Part shown: piece after piece, positions 1-11,790 of the stretch
How positions within the stretch are numbered: the stretch's first letter is position 1
Layout of the letters: every line of letters begins with the position of its first letter
Assembly (NCBI GenBank): GCA_025266875.1
Contig: JALLLT010000013.1
Coordinates: 62,001 to 126,000, forward strand
Direction of reading: 5' to 3'
DNA length: 64,000 bases
DNA from: Fennellomyces sp. T-0311
Taxonomy: Eukaryota > Mucoromycota > Mucoromycetes > Mucorales > Lichtheimiaceae
Program-made: the position numbers and the translations under genes
Notes under the pieces: model-generated
What the model was told of the DNA's origin: nothing
The model's input: the letters and a program-made list of their open reading frames with translations, nothing else
The model's database searches: none

Positions 1-1954
1 TGCAAACAGAATAGCATCATGGTGCATGCCTACGGAAAGTGGGTTTAATCGGCATCATACAGCTATGTTATGAGCCACGTGAATTTAAAATCAGCGCCCG
101 CTTTTGTATTCCTGGTATTGTTTTGACGAGAAAACGTGATTAGCTGTATATCGGACAGTCCGTCGAGATAGGATATTGTATTTGCTTTACACATAAGTAT
201 AGACAATGTATATAAAAAATCGATCGATTGATCCGCTGTGAAGAAGAATCGCGTCGGCCAGGCGAAAATTAGGAGCCAAGACCGTTACACATTACTATAA
301 TGTATGAGAGCTAAAGATCGGGAAACAGCCATCCGTTCGTACCGCACCAGCCAGTGACGCTCAGTCAGATTAATGCCTATTTTTACCTGGCGCATTATAC
401 CTTATCGCTGCAAATCACCTTCAAACAAAAAGGTAATACAAAAATGTATGAATACAATTTTATCCAACCGGTACGTACTATGTCTCGCTCATACCTAGCA
501 CGATCGGAAATCTCTTGCTACTTACCAAGTCCACCGCGTGTGCAGCCTTGTGGACTACGAATTGATAGATGTAAAGGACATTACGGTAATCTGTAGAGCG
601 AGCATCGCAAAGAGATCCATGGGAACTAAATTCGCGCTGGAGTCTTGTTACATAGAATATACTGGATGTTTCCAAGACAGTCTGCAAAAGCAGAAACAAC
701 TTAGGAACAGCGCATGAAACGCATCATGCAAGTAGACTTACGTAGAGCAACCCCTCTTTAGAGTTTACGATTTTGAGAGATAGCAAAGTCGTTTTTTTTT
801 GTGCATAAAGAGAGAGAGGTCTTGAGGGAGTATTTAAGCTGTGTGCGAAATCGAAGAAGTTCGGTAATGCCTTAAATGGCTTTTGTCGAGCACAAAAATA
901 TCTCATTTCCATCTAATCAACCTGTTTCGCTCACTCACAAGACAATTCCTCGGAACGGATATTCACTTGATAAGAAGTTTGATAACAGCTCAAGTAATAC
1001 ACAAAATATTTCTGACGTAAACGGTTTCTTTTGCAACGAAAAAAATATTGAAACGAAGTCTCCGTTTCGTTTCTCTGGCTTTTTGCTGCTCAGAGTAAGT
1101 TTGTCTTCCGGCGAGGCTTAACCTAATCAGCTGATGAATTCAGGAGTAAAAAGAGTAGTGATCAGGGGGTAACCCCCCTTCATCTTTAATTCTGTCACCA
1201 TTTAAAAAGTGTTGTGTGATTAGGTTGGGACAAGCCGCCCATCAATCATGGTCCATACGGGGAAAATAGAATACCATTTACACCAACCATCAGTTGATTT
1301 TGCAATGATTGGTCACTTCAGGTTGTTTGTGCCCCCACAGTCAACCCATATAAATGCAAGGTTAAAAACAAAGTGGAGAGCCCCAGTTTATTTTGCGTTG
1401 CCACTTGACAATTATGAAGCGAAAAAGGGTCGTTACGCCCGTTCCGAACAAACTAGGTAATATTACTTCAAGTTCCTACTCAAATAAAATAGACCCGCAA
1501 CACATTTCTATACACAATGATGAAAGAGACGCTATAACATAATAGCGGATGTGTAACCAACGATCGATAGCCAAGCTCCCCGATCGTCCTAAAAAGCTGT
1601 GTTTCAAGTGTTCAACGGAAGGAGACTTCCGGTTGGCATTGCTACACAGAACAATTATGTTGGGGGGCGACAGTGTTACCATCCTTACAAAAGCATCAAA
1701 GGGAATGTATATACACACTTTTTAAACCAGCGGTGCTACATATGTCTCCACGGGGAGGGTGCGATGTCGATACCTATGCACAACATGTGGCCCTTTAAAA
1801 AAACGCTTGCTCCCCCCACCTTCTAAAGAGTTGGGGGTGCGAAGAGGGGATGCGATTCTAGATTATAGGGGGGAGATGGTGGAACTATATAAATGAGCTC
1901 GGTCCATCGGATTTGCAGAACCACTTGGCATTTCTTTTTTCTGCTTCCCACCAC
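1..1954. other. Intergenic, no gene recognised
   Basis: Only short unconnected open frames are present (the longest about 80 codons), with no recognisable protein and no consistent splice pattern linking them. A TATA-like stretch at about 1886-1893 lies about 60 bp upstream of an ATG at 1955, which may be an alternative first exon of the aquaporin gene. I see no tRNA and no repeat here. Confidence 0.5.
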
Positions 1955-2274
1955 ATGGCACAGAACGTCTTTAACATGGTTGGCTGGAAAAAATCATCAT
2001 CACCCTCCTCTTCAACCCTCGATGAAGAACGTGAACCATTGATGCCTGCGGACTGTGTACATACCAGTAAGTCAACTGCTTTTTCACGGTCGGGAGCACA
2101 AAATGGTAGAGAAGGGGGCAAGGGCGATGTTAAATCGTTTTCTTTGTGACAAACAATTGAACCATAGCCTTTCATCTGCTATATATATATCCTGTGTGAA
2201 AGCCGGGAATTGTTCTTTTCTTTTTCTCTTCTTTCGATACAATTTTTTCTGTCACCGATTTTTCTCCTCTCTCC

Positions 2275-3415
2275 ATGCAAAGACCAACTTCCCCTTTATC
2301 TATAAACGACGTACCTCTTGCCTCTAGTGCTTCTACCGTGGCCGATCGATATGGAAAAGACGACTCACTGAGCGATGATGAAATTCTTCCCTTGACAGCT
2401 TTTGTAGAGCAATCTAATGTCCCGCCTCCACCACATGTACTACACGGCTCGAGTACCTTTGTTGAACGGTTTCGAGATTTTCGAGCCAAGGTAACCGTGC
2501 TTTTTTTTATCTGGATAATCCTCGCCTGACTTTTTTTTTTTTACAGAATCGAGAATTTCTCGCAGAATTCATTGGAACTCTGATTCTCATCTTACTAATC
2601 GATGGTGTCTCGGCCGAGCAAACTTTGAACATTGGACCCAAGTCGTGGCTGACTTCTTCATTCGGAACAGGTATAAATCCAGAAACATTGAGGCGACAAA
2701 AAAGTAAACAGTAAAGTAATCGTTATCATCCAACATAGGTCTCGCAGTTTTGTTTGCAATCAGCGTCTCTGGGCACATATCGGTAAGTGTACCTCGTGAA
2801 TAATTGTACAACATGACAGGGAATTAAATGTGGTTTGTCGATAAGGGTGCTCATATCAACCCTGCCGTCACGTTGGCTTTCTGGGCATATTCTGGGTTCC
2901 CATCACGTAAAGTACCCGTCTATATGGCAGCACAGTTTTTGGGCGCGTTCACAGGAGCAGCACTGTTGTACACGATGATTTACCCAGCATTGTACGAGTT
3001 TGATGGCGGCGACCGTCAAATCTTGGGTGACCATGGCACCGCGGGCATCTTTGCGACGTACCCGCCTTTGTACGTTGGCACGGGTGCGGCCATCGCATCA
3101 GAAATTATTGGAACCGCTATCTTGCTGCTGCTTATCATGGTGACAGGTCACCCCAATAACATGCCGTTCCACCAGTCTCAAGGCGTCATGATTGCCTGTG
3201 GCCTTATGGTCATTTCCATGGGACTCGGATACACCTCTGGCTTTTCGTTGAACCCCGCACGCGACATCGGTCCTCGCGTCTTCACCGCTATGGCCGGTTG
3301 GGGATCAGGTGTGTTTTCTATCCGCGAATACTATGCCTTTATCCCCATGTTCGCCCCTTACGTTGGTGGTCTACTGGGCGGCCTGGTCTACACTATCTTT
3401 ATTGACCATGTTTAG
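2275..3415 (+). CDS. Aquaglyceroporin (MIP family)
   Basis: This is a channel for water and small polyols such as glycerol, in the plasma or vacuolar membrane. Four exons (2275-2490, 2547-2670, 2739-2782, 2846-3415) give 317 aa. The first NPA loop (SGHISGAHINPAVT) is rebuilt across an intron lying between SGHIS and GAHINPA. The second loop reads NPARDIGPR; the Asp after NPAR is the mark of glycerol-type channels. Hydrophobic segments are spaced as in the six-helix family. The N-terminal 70 residues are hydrophilic, acidic and Ser/Pro-rich and probably cytosolic. The start is uncertain: an upstream ATG at 1955 begins a plausible 37-codon exon with a good donor at 2067, but its phase does not match the acceptor at 2281-2282. 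I therefore chose 2275, which is preceded by a pyrimidine-rich tract and a TATATATATA stretch near 2180. Confidence in the family is high, in the N-terminus moderate. Confidence 0.88.
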
Positions 3416-3502
3416 ATTACTTTGTGCGTGTTTATAATCATATACCTGTTATTTTTTCTTTGTACATATATATATAAAAAGAGAAAAATCAAACACATGC
3501 TT

Positions 3503-5906
3503 TTATTTCTTGCTACCAAACCAACCACTGCCACCAGATGGCTTCTTATCATCTCCACCACGTTCCGGAACCTCAAGCTTACACAAGCGTCGTTTCTTTC
3601 CTGCAGCCTTATCTACGACAATATGCACGCGACCACCATCCATGACATCATCGTTCTCATTGGCCTTTGCGATTAGATTGACTACTTTGCGCTCCACTTC
3701 GTACTTTATGCTTCGTGCGCCATAACGGATATTGTACCCTTCGGCAAGGACGTCAACCACATCGGCGTCCCACGTCATGCTGATCCCGTGGCGTGTGCGT
3801 GCCTTGTCAGCCCAGCGTCTCAGCTCACGGGATGTGATCTCACGCAACTCTTCTTCGCTGAAAGGTAAAAAGAAAAGCACTTCGTTGATGCGACCAAGGA
3901 ACTCGTCACGCCGGAAGTGCTCGTATAAGATGGGGTAAATAGTCTTTTCAATGAATTGACGTGACAACGAAATTTGACCATCGTCCACCAGCTCTTGCTC
4001 CTCATCGTCTTCCACTTTGCTTTTGCTTGCAGATGTTCCGACGCCGACACCAGTGGTCGCTGACCCAGTGGTCTGCGCATCGCTTGTAACTGATGCTTCT
4101 AAACGCAGCAACTCTGCTTCGTCGGCAATTTCATGCTGCGCAAGGTTCGACGTCATGATAAAGATTGCGTCTCGGCATTCTACCGTAGTGCCCTTGCCGT
4201 CCGTGATACGACCCTCATCAAAGAGCTGCAGCATGATGGTCAGCACGTCCGGATGCGCCTGGTCCCGTTATAGTCAGATTAGCCATCCAGGTGCATTTAT
4301 CCCACGCATACCTTTTCAACTTCATCAAGCAAAACAACAGCATTGGGGCCTAGCAGCGGCGATTAATCTTCTGACCTTGGTAATACTTTCAGTGGTACTT
4401 ACATTCTTTCAGCTTTTCCGTCAATTGGCCACCTTCATCATAACCCTGTCAAGTCGTTAATTTGATATTCATGCTCAGTACCCGCAGCACTTACGACATA
4501 GCCAGGCGGGGAACCGATAAACCGAGAGACATCATGCTAAATATCCGTGTCAGTAGAATCTCTTTTGATACGTTTAATTAAGACTTTGCCTTGTGTTGAA
4601 ATTCACTCATATCGATCCGAATAAATCCTTTATCCATGCTTTTCCCATGGAGATAACCAGCCAGTGCTACGTAGCTTTAGCTTTTTTTTTTGCCCACACT
4701 ATAGTTTTTTTTTTTACCTTTGGCCAGTTCCGTTTTGCCTACACCAGACGACCCACAGAACAAGAACACCAGGGGATGATCTTCATCATGCCAACCATTC
4801 TGTTTGCGACGAATTGCACTTGCCAACGCATGAATCGGACCCAATTGCCCAACGATACGTTCCTTGAGTTTATCTTCTAATGGGTGTTTTTTGCGATACT
4901 CTTTTTCCCGTTGCAATTGTGCCTTGTGCTGACGCTCATCATGCGCTGCTTTATCGGCCGAAAAGGACTTTTCTTTGCCGCGCAACAAGCCCTCGATTTC
5001 AATGTTTTGCTCTCCCGTAAATCGCTCCACGTAGTAGAGATATTCCCGCGGGGTCAGTCCGTGCGAGTTGCGGACCAATGGATCGGCCATATGGTCCAAA
5101 AGCATTTTGACCACATTTGGATTGCAGATAATTACGGCATAGTGTAAAGCAGTATATTCTCGGTAGTCCCGGTAAGGCAACAGATCTTCGGAAAAGTCGA
5201 TCTGACGCACGTTGGCCGCTTGATGTGACCGTGGATAATAATGATCTTCCAAGTTTGGATCTGTAAGAATATACGCGAATAAGCCTTCACCCTCGTTGAT
5301 TCGAAACGATTGACTTGCCGGCCCCTTTCTCCAGCAGGAACTTGACCATTGGCTCGTTATCCTGGATAACGGCTACTTGCTGCAACCAAGGTTATTATCG
5401 GTATCCTTGGAAACGAAGCGGTCATACATACCAACGGGGTCCATCCATAGCGGTGGTAGACGTTAGGGCTAAAGTTTGGATCCTCTGCTAGTCTTTTATT
5501 CCCCTAGAACTGCTAAGTATATCTTTAAGCCATGCGATCGATGGAATAACGTTACTTTTTCAGTCGTCGAAAGTCATTTTGCACAATGGCCTGACAAATG
5601 TGGTCGCCGGTGACTATGGTAATGTATCAGAACAAAGCCCATGCGCTTCTAGAACGCTATACCCGTTGGTTCCAAGGCATGGACGGTTGTATCGATGTTA
5701 TAGGCAAGCAGGACACCTGTAGTCACTGTGGCTGCAGCTGCACAGGCGACAGGCAGCCAACGACGCTGCATAACGGCTTGACTGGTTGCGCGTGTGGCGA
5801 TTGTAGCTCCCCGAAGGCCCTGGCTGCTGGTGCGAGCAAGGACAGGCTTGCGATTGCACGGTAGTCGCAGAGGATGGAGCGTCCATCGACGATTGAGGCG
5901 CAACAT
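3503..5906 (-). CDS. CLPB: Mitochondrial ankyrin-AAA+ disaggregase, CLPB/Skd3-like
   Basis: This is an ATP-driven protein disaggregase of the Hsp100 group, expected in mitochondria. Ten exons (5663-5906, 5556-5613, 5432-5492, 5319-5379, 4718-5260, 4590-4666, 4495-4536, 4403-4445, 4312-4349, 3503-4258) sum to 640 aa. Residues 1-60 are Arg-rich with no acidic residue (starts MLRLNRRWTLH), a typical mitochondrial presequence, and a hydrophobic Ala-rich stretch follows. Ankyrin-like repeats follow (GWTPLQVAV, YTALHYAVI, GLTPREYL). A single AAA+ module then has Walker A GSSGVGKTELAK, pore-loop motif GSPPGYVGYDEGG, Walker B VVLLDEVEK and sensor-1 IFIMTSN, then a ClpB D2-small C-terminal domain. The order matches animal CLPB/Skd3, not two-ring Hsp78 or Hsp104. 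An acidic, Thr/Ser-rich insert interrupts the region after sensor 1. Introns 4 (donor at 5318) and 6 (donor at 4589) use GC donors. The gene is convergent with the aquaporin, 87 bp apart. Confidence 0.88.
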
Positions 5907-6239
5907 GGCGTTATAGAAGATGGAAAGGAAGCGATACAAAAAAAACACGAAATGGTTCCGCATTTGAAGCAGCACCAGGCGGAGCTGAACTTTGCCCCTT
6001 GCTGTGTGGCATTGTGCATGCCTGGCTCCATGGGCGACATGGAGTCACGGACGACACAAGAAGCAATCTCAATCGAAGGTGCGGGCGTTTTTCTTTCAGC
6101 AACAAGAAGGAACAATATGGGTACAGATGATTTTACTTTGGACCAGCGAGACGGATGCAAAAATATATAAAGTAGGAGAGGTAAAGAGAAGGAAAACGAA
6201 GCAGCAGTATAAATGTACATGTTTAAAAAGGTTGGGAGC

Positions 6240-8958
6240 TCAAGTAGGGCGGGTATGATTCGGCGTGGGCATGCCAGAAAAGTCGTACAGCCACGACTCT
6301 TCAGAGAACGGCGGCGTGCTGTTTTGCAGCTCGAAGATGTTCTGGTTCGTCGGCATACGGCCCAGCGATTGCATCGACGCCGCCAGATTCTTGGTGTTGT
6401 CGCCCAGGATCCAGTTTGTACGCGATGCTCCGTCGCTGGTCGATAACGCCAGGTCCGCCAGCGACATTCCGCGGAACGGCATCGCGTCGGCGCTGTCCAT
6501 CTGCACGTCGCCGAACGCAAACGGTATCTGCGGTTGCTGTGCAAGTCCGTCCGGCCATTGTTGTCGCACCGCGCTCTCGGTCACCATGCGCTGCTGCTGG
6601 TGCTGCTGCCAATGCTCGTTCTGCGTGCTCTTCATGGACGCCTGCTTCTGGCGCATGTAGTTGCTGTGCATGGCGTACAGATCACGGATCATAAAGTACA
6701 GCTTGTCAGCCATGGCCCAGTATGTCTTGACGGTCTGCACGTGACCCATTAGTGACAAGCACGCATTAGGAAAGAAGATGAATCATTACCTGAAGCAGCG
6801 CAAAGTGCTCGCTCAGCGCCGATCTCGCCTTTTTTGCTTCGTCGGGCTTGGCGAAGAAGGCGTTGTTCACGACGATGGTGGCCACGGTGTACGTGAGGTA
6901 CGTCACAAACGGCGAGATCACCAGCACGTCGTTCTTGATCAGCCGCACGATCTCCGTCACCTTGTCGACCGCCGCCAGACACTTTTCGGCACTTTTGTTG
7001 AAAAAGTCCTTGAGGTTCTGCTGCACCACGTCCGAGTTCAGCGTGTCCATGAGCGCAAGGGCTGGTCGGTGAAGAAGAATGATGAGTGTGTTGTACATGG
7101 TTTGGATCTAAGAGCAGTAGTGTTGGCGTTACTGGCGACGGGCCTGTCTTTCGTGAGGGCACATACCAGCATGTTCATGCAGCACTCGTTGGGCTTCTCC
7201 TTGCGATAACGCTCAAAGTTCTCAGGTCTCGTCTTTAGTTCGAGAGGTAGCCGCTGGTACCATTCGTCGATCTGCTGGTCGAGCTTTACAAACTCGGCTC
7301 CCGGGCCCTGCGTTGTGAACATTTTGCGCTCGCGGCTGCCTCGATTGATGAATGTGGTGACGCGTCCCAGGAGCGATGTTGCGTAGTGCATCTGGGCAAG
7401 CGGGCCCAGTTGGAGCTGATTGTTGTTCGCGTCGCTGACCGGTGATACTGGGTCAATGGCTGCCGATATACCCAAGAGGTTGCTATCCTGCAGCGCACGC
7501 ACATTGAACACTACCACGCGGCTTCGATTCACTGTCTCTGTGTAGAAATGGCCTTTCGACCAGCCGTCTTCGTCACACGGCAGGAGCACTTCGCAATCCT
7601 CCTCTTGCAGTATCCCTGGCCGGCCCGTCGATGCGCTCAGGAATCTGCAATCGATGCCTGTGTGAGCACCCACACCGCGTGCACAGAACGAGGCGGGACT
7701 TACTTGTCGAGGGAAAAGATCACCCAGAACACGCGCCGCTGGACTTCCTGTTCGGTCCAGCGCTCCGTTGACATGTTCTTTCCAGAATTTTCTTCCAGGT
7801 CGGGCTCCTTATTCAGCCCAAGCTCGAGCGCCATTCTAAAGGATGCGTTGCTTAGTCATCCATGACAACGCGTCTGCCGCTTGCCGGCGTACCTGATTGC
7901 CATTCCAGAATACATCCAACTTCTAACAAATAAACAACGTGAGCACAAGCGTTCTTGGCAAGGCATATTTTGTGTTACCTTGGCCCGCGAGCACAGCCGT
8001 ATTCATGCAGCGTCAACAGAATGAGCGCCTGCACGTTTGATAGGCTTGGCGTGTCGATGACGCTAAGAAGCATCTCGCGCGCTTTGCTGGCATACTTCTC
8101 GCCCGAGTGCCACGGCGGATCCTCGCGCACCGTGCATCGTTCCGAGAACCTGGATTACAAATCAAACCGGTTAGTTTGCGCAGACGGTTTGCCACAGACG
8201 CGCACAGAGGTTACCTTGCCGACGCAGCGAGGATGCTCAGTATGAGGAACTCTGAGCATCGGTGCTCCTGGATATCGCGCATCAGCGTGTTTCGATCAAA
8301 GATGGGGGTGTAACAGTAGATGTTCTCAAAGTACAGCTGGACGAGGTGCAGAATTACGTCCATCGACGGCAGGTTCGAACTCGCCTCACTCTTTCCGTAC
8401 GCACACGTTTCCAGGTTTATGCCAGCAGCTGCAGTGCTTTGCGGGCACGCTGTTGTAGCGCAGGCCGCAGCTGAGGCAGCAATGTTAGGGGACGAGAACG
8501 AGCCTGAAGACGTGAGCGACGACGATCGTCCGTGTTGCAACTCATTGTCGTCCTGTGCTTTTGTGCCGTTGACCGACGACGACGACGGTTTATCAGCGTT
8601 ATCGATCGGAGACACTTCGCTTGCTCTCGATAGCATCTTCTCCATTTTATCCAATCGCTTTTCAAGCATTTCAATATAGCCCTGTCGGGGTCCGCGTTTC
8701 TTGACGTTGGGATTGTACGTGCATTCGCGGCCAAGTTTCTGACAATTGGCGCATGTAGGCCTTGTACCGTCGCATTTAATCTAGGTGTGCGGGGTGTGTA
8801 AGCATCCACCATATGCTGACAGATCGATGACAAAACGACAAAAAGTGTCTGACCTTTTTCCGACGGCATACGTCGCAAGCCTGAGCCAATCGCTTCCGCT
8901 TCGGCTCGGGAGTGTCGTCGTCAAGGGCATTATGCGCAGAGGCAACGTCGGGATCCAT
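6240..8958 (-). CDS. Zn2Cys6 binuclear-cluster transcription factor
   Basis: This is a fungal nuclear DNA-binding regulator; its target pathway cannot be told from the sequence. Eight exons (8854-8958, 8215-8780, 7979-8149, 7893-7922, 7704-7835, 7167-7644, 6790-7107, 6240-6734) sum to 764 aa. The zinc cluster, split by intron 1, reads CDVCRRKK then IKCDGTRPTCANC...C, giving all six cysteines in the usual spacing, preceded by the basic KRKR. A linker with a short heptad segment (MLEKRLDKMEKML) follows as the dimerisation element, then a Ser-rich stretch. Residues from about 160 onward match the fungal-specific transcription factor domain (PDVLI-like helix PSMDVILHLVQLYF, later ALILLTLHEYGCARGPR and ERWTEQEVQRRVFWVIFSLDKF). 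The C-terminus is Gln/Met-rich and could be an activation region. The gene is divergent from the HAD phosphatase with only about 167 bp between start codons. Confidence 0.9.
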
Positions 8959-9125
8959 TCTCCTGCGTTACAAAGTATAGTGCGTGTGCAAGAACAAAAA
9001 AAGAAAGACGACGTGCCGTCTGCCTTTTCTGTCTTGTTGCTGCGCACGAACCGTGACAGTGTCTCTGCCATTTGTATTCCGCGTGGGCTCGAAATATGAC
9101 AGCAATACTAAGACGCCTCTTCACA

Positions 9126-10004
9126 ATGTCGCAACCGCACCGCGCACCGATCGTCCTTGTCGATTTCGACGAGACAATCACAACCACCGAGACCACACCC
9201 TTGCTGGGCCAGTCCGGCCTGGACTTCCATAAGAATCCGTTGCCATGGTCGTATTTTATTGACACCTATATGGACGACTACAACCGGATAAAGGCCGGTT
9301 TGCCTCCCAGCTTAACGCCTGAGGAACGAATCCACGCCCTGCGCCCGTCGGAGGAAGCCTCACTTGCAAGGATACACAAGCGCCGAGTGTTTGAGGGCAT
9401 GACCCGCACTCAGATTTTCGAAAACGCTCAGAAGCTTGCCCCACGTTTCCTGCGACCAGGCGCGCTGGAGGCCTTGAGCTCCTTATCGAAGGATAGACTG
9501 CGCATCATTTCAGTGAACTGGTCCAAAGATTGGATCCAGGGCATGCTGGGGCCGCTGGCACTCTCGTACTGCCAAATTCACTGCAACGATCTAATCTACG
9601 ACGACTCTGGAAAGGCAACGGGCGAGATTGAGCCCCGCATGCTGACTTCCTACGACAAAAAGCACCAGATGCATCTTATCAGGCAAGAGTTCTCCGCTGA
9701 CACGCCCACAGTTTACATTGGTGATTCTCCGGGCGACATATTGCCATTAGGTATGAGAAAAGAAACGCGATCAGCGCCATATAACCACGCTGATATGCTG
9801 TTTTTCTTTTGCGATGCAGTCGAAGCAGATATCGGGATCATCATTGGAAAGAATACCCGGCTGCTGCAGGCGCTCGAAAATGACTTCCACATAAGCGTCA
9901 TCGAAAACGAGAAGCCAGTGCGCTCCGGAATATACCGTGTTGATAATTGGGAGCAGATATCTGCTAGCAACATACTTTCATGTTTTCCACCGCAACACCA
10001 ATAA
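9126..10004 (+). CDS. HAD-superfamily phosphatase
   Basis: This is a predicted cytosolic phosphatase of the haloacid dehalogenase superfamily, nearest in style to phosphoserine phosphatase-like enzymes; the substrate is unknown. Motif I is VDFDETIT (the nucleophile Asp and the +2 Asp are both present), motif II is around ISVNWS, and motif IV is GDSPGD. Two exons (9126-9750, 9820-10004) give 269 aa. The 69-bp intron is a multiple of three and has no stop, so it reads through as an insert of about 23 residues; GT..AG ends and the interruption of GDILPL|VEADIG show it is an intron. An in-frame ATG at 9096 would add ten residues. The gene shares a short divergent promoter with the Zn2Cys6 gene and is convergent with the LIM gene. 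Confidence 0.82.
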   Translation: MSQPHRAPIVLVDFDETITTTETTPLLGQSGLDFHKNPLPWSYFIDTYMDDYNRIKAGLPPSLTPEERIHALRPSEEASLARIHKRRVFEGMTRTQIFENAQKLAPRFLRPGALEALSSLSKDRLRIISVNWSKDWIQGMLGPLALSYCQIHCNDLIYDDSGKATGEIEPRMLTSYDKKHQMHLIRQEFSADTPTVYIGDSPGDILPLGMRKETRSAPYNHADMLFFFCDAVEADIGIIIGKNTRLLQALENDFHISVIENEKPVRSGIYRVDNWEQISASNILSCFPPQHQ

Positions 10005-10025
10005 CATGTACACTATACCATCCGT

Positions 10026-11291
10026 TTATCGCGTAGATCCTTCGGTAGACAATAGATTTCCGTATCCAAATCCCTGTTGCCCATGACGGTTACAACCCTT
10101 CTCTGCACCTTTTCCGCAGTTAGCTCACCTTGGGTCCATGTAACTTGGCGTAACAACCACGGCAAAGTAAATCGAAATCCTTATCCACCATATTCGTCGA
10201 GCTTAATAGCTTCCCGCACTCGGTGCACTTTAGACAAAACTTGTGATACTTGTTGCCGGCTCCCATGGCCTACATATCCAGCATGAGCAATTTGTGCGCG
10301 GACGAGCGGGTGTATTCGCTTACAAGCTCAGCAGCATAAACCGCTTTTCCGCACTTGGTGCATGTGTCGTTCTGGACCATAATGTTGACTTTTTTCGGTA
10401 CATAGCCTGTGTTCAAATATGCTGGCTTTGTTGCTGGTATCGCAGGCGGGGATGATGTATTGCTGGGTCTATGAGGTATTTCGGGTGCTTGATTCGGTCG
10501 GCTTGGAAGAGGAGGTTTGGGTGTTATCGAGACTGGCTTGTTGCCAGGCACCAGAGGTTTCGTAGCAACGGGTTTGTTACCCGGAATAGCAGGTTTGGTT
10601 CCGGGGATAACCGGTCTGGATGACCAAAACGAGCTCATCGCCGGCGATTCGGTAGTCTCTTCGCGGACAGGCGATACTGGTCTGGGCGGAAGCTGTGGCG
10701 ACGATTGGCCTTGCTCTTCCAAGATCTCTTTTGGCATCTTGCTCTCTGTGCTCAAAAATGCTGCGCCCGACGCTGCAACAAACAAACAATAAAATTAACA
10801 TACCGAACTCTTCCATTTATCAAAAGACAAACCAAATCCATAGCCTTTAGGTCCCCATTTGCGGTTATAACACACTTTGCAGTAGGCCTATATTCTCTAG
10901 ATCAGCGACCGATATGCTGATCCCCGCCACCTGCAACGAATTACCTCGTTGTCTCGCTCTGTCAGTGTTGTAGAGTCAAGTCGTTTGTTACATTCCTGCG
11001 ACAGATACTTTTGTGTTTAGAGATTTTGTAAGCATGGCAAGACACCAACTAACCTTGCACGTTAAGCACATTCGGTGATATGCTCCACCTGGGCCAATGA
11101 CCTATAGATTGGATGCGTAAAGACATGTTGTTCCATGCAATTCGATTCGGATCTACCTGTTCGGCCATGTAGACGGCTGGCAAAACACTTGTGAGCAACA
11201 CGATCGATTGAGCGATTACAGATCCACTGCATGCGTATGGCTTACATTTATTGCACCGTTGACATTGAGGAGCTCCTCCGAATACAGGCAT
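10026..11291 (-). CDS. Two-LIM-domain protein with proline-rich linker
   Basis: This is a zinc-binding adaptor protein, probably cytoskeletal or signalling. Eight exons (11246-11291, 11157-11176, 11054-11101, 10945-10995, 10833-10887, 10324-10772, 10129-10269, 10026-10073) sum to 285 aa. LIM 1 is assembled from five tiny exons: MPVFGGAPQCQRCNK, then a HxxCxxC element (HRMCLTCKEC) and CKVC, closed by the WGPKGYGF signature. A linker follows, rich in Pro with recurring PGxKP units (PGTKPAIPGNKP and similar), which could bind SH3 or EVH1 domains. LIM 2 is CTKCGK...HKFCLKCTEC...CRGC, closed by GPKGFGYGN. The double LIM with G-P-K-G-[FY]-G-[YF]-G tails is typical of cysteine-rich protein (CRP)-type proteins. 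An ATG at 10816 mimics a start but lies inside intron 5. Confidence 0.85.
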
Positions 11292-11790
11292 TGTTCTTTT
11301 TTTTGGAAAAAAAGCAAGAGCTTAAGCACGCAAGCAAAGCTGCAGGTTGCCCAATGCCATAGCACCGGGACACGCGCTGTTTCAAAATTGCATAGGTAGA
11401 CGGTTGATACCTGCAGCAGCGCTTGGTTCATTTGCCCAGAGTGCGTGTGTTATAGGTCTCTTTGATGCTCTGTCCATCGGTATTGTACAGGTAAGGCAAC
11501 TAATTAGCACGCGAAAGCAGGTGATGCGCAAACAGGCGAGCTACGGCGGCCATTCAACCATGCAACGCGAAACGCCAGCCGAATGTTTGTTTGTGTGGGG
11601 AGACTCGATCACTATATGGATCAATGCGAACAGACGCAGAGCACACAGCAAGGGTGGGCGGTGCGATGAGTGTGAGAAACTCTTGTGGTAAAAATACCAG
11701 AACAAGCGTTTATTTTTGGGATATTGGTGCAGTCTCGTCAACTCAGCTTAGACCCTTTTCTTTAACTCTTCCCACTTTTTTTTTCGCTGA
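11292..11790. other. Intergenic, divergent promoter region
   Basis: This is non-coding space between the divergent LIM and Sec2 genes. A T-rich tract at about 11768-11784 lies just before the Sec2 ATG. No open frame with recognisable protein is seen. Confidence 0.4.

Noticed and set aside
5723..6544. 273-codon minus-strand frame between CLPB and the Zn2Cys6 gene
   Set aside because: It overlaps both real genes in another frame and has no recognisable domain; Arg/Ser-rich composition reflects frame shift.
10577..10816. ATG at 10816 as start of a single-LIM protein
   Set aside because: Splicing GGATTTG at 10833 to the exon at 10772 joins it to an upstream LIM domain with correct phase and the expected GYGF tail; the ATG falls inside the intron.
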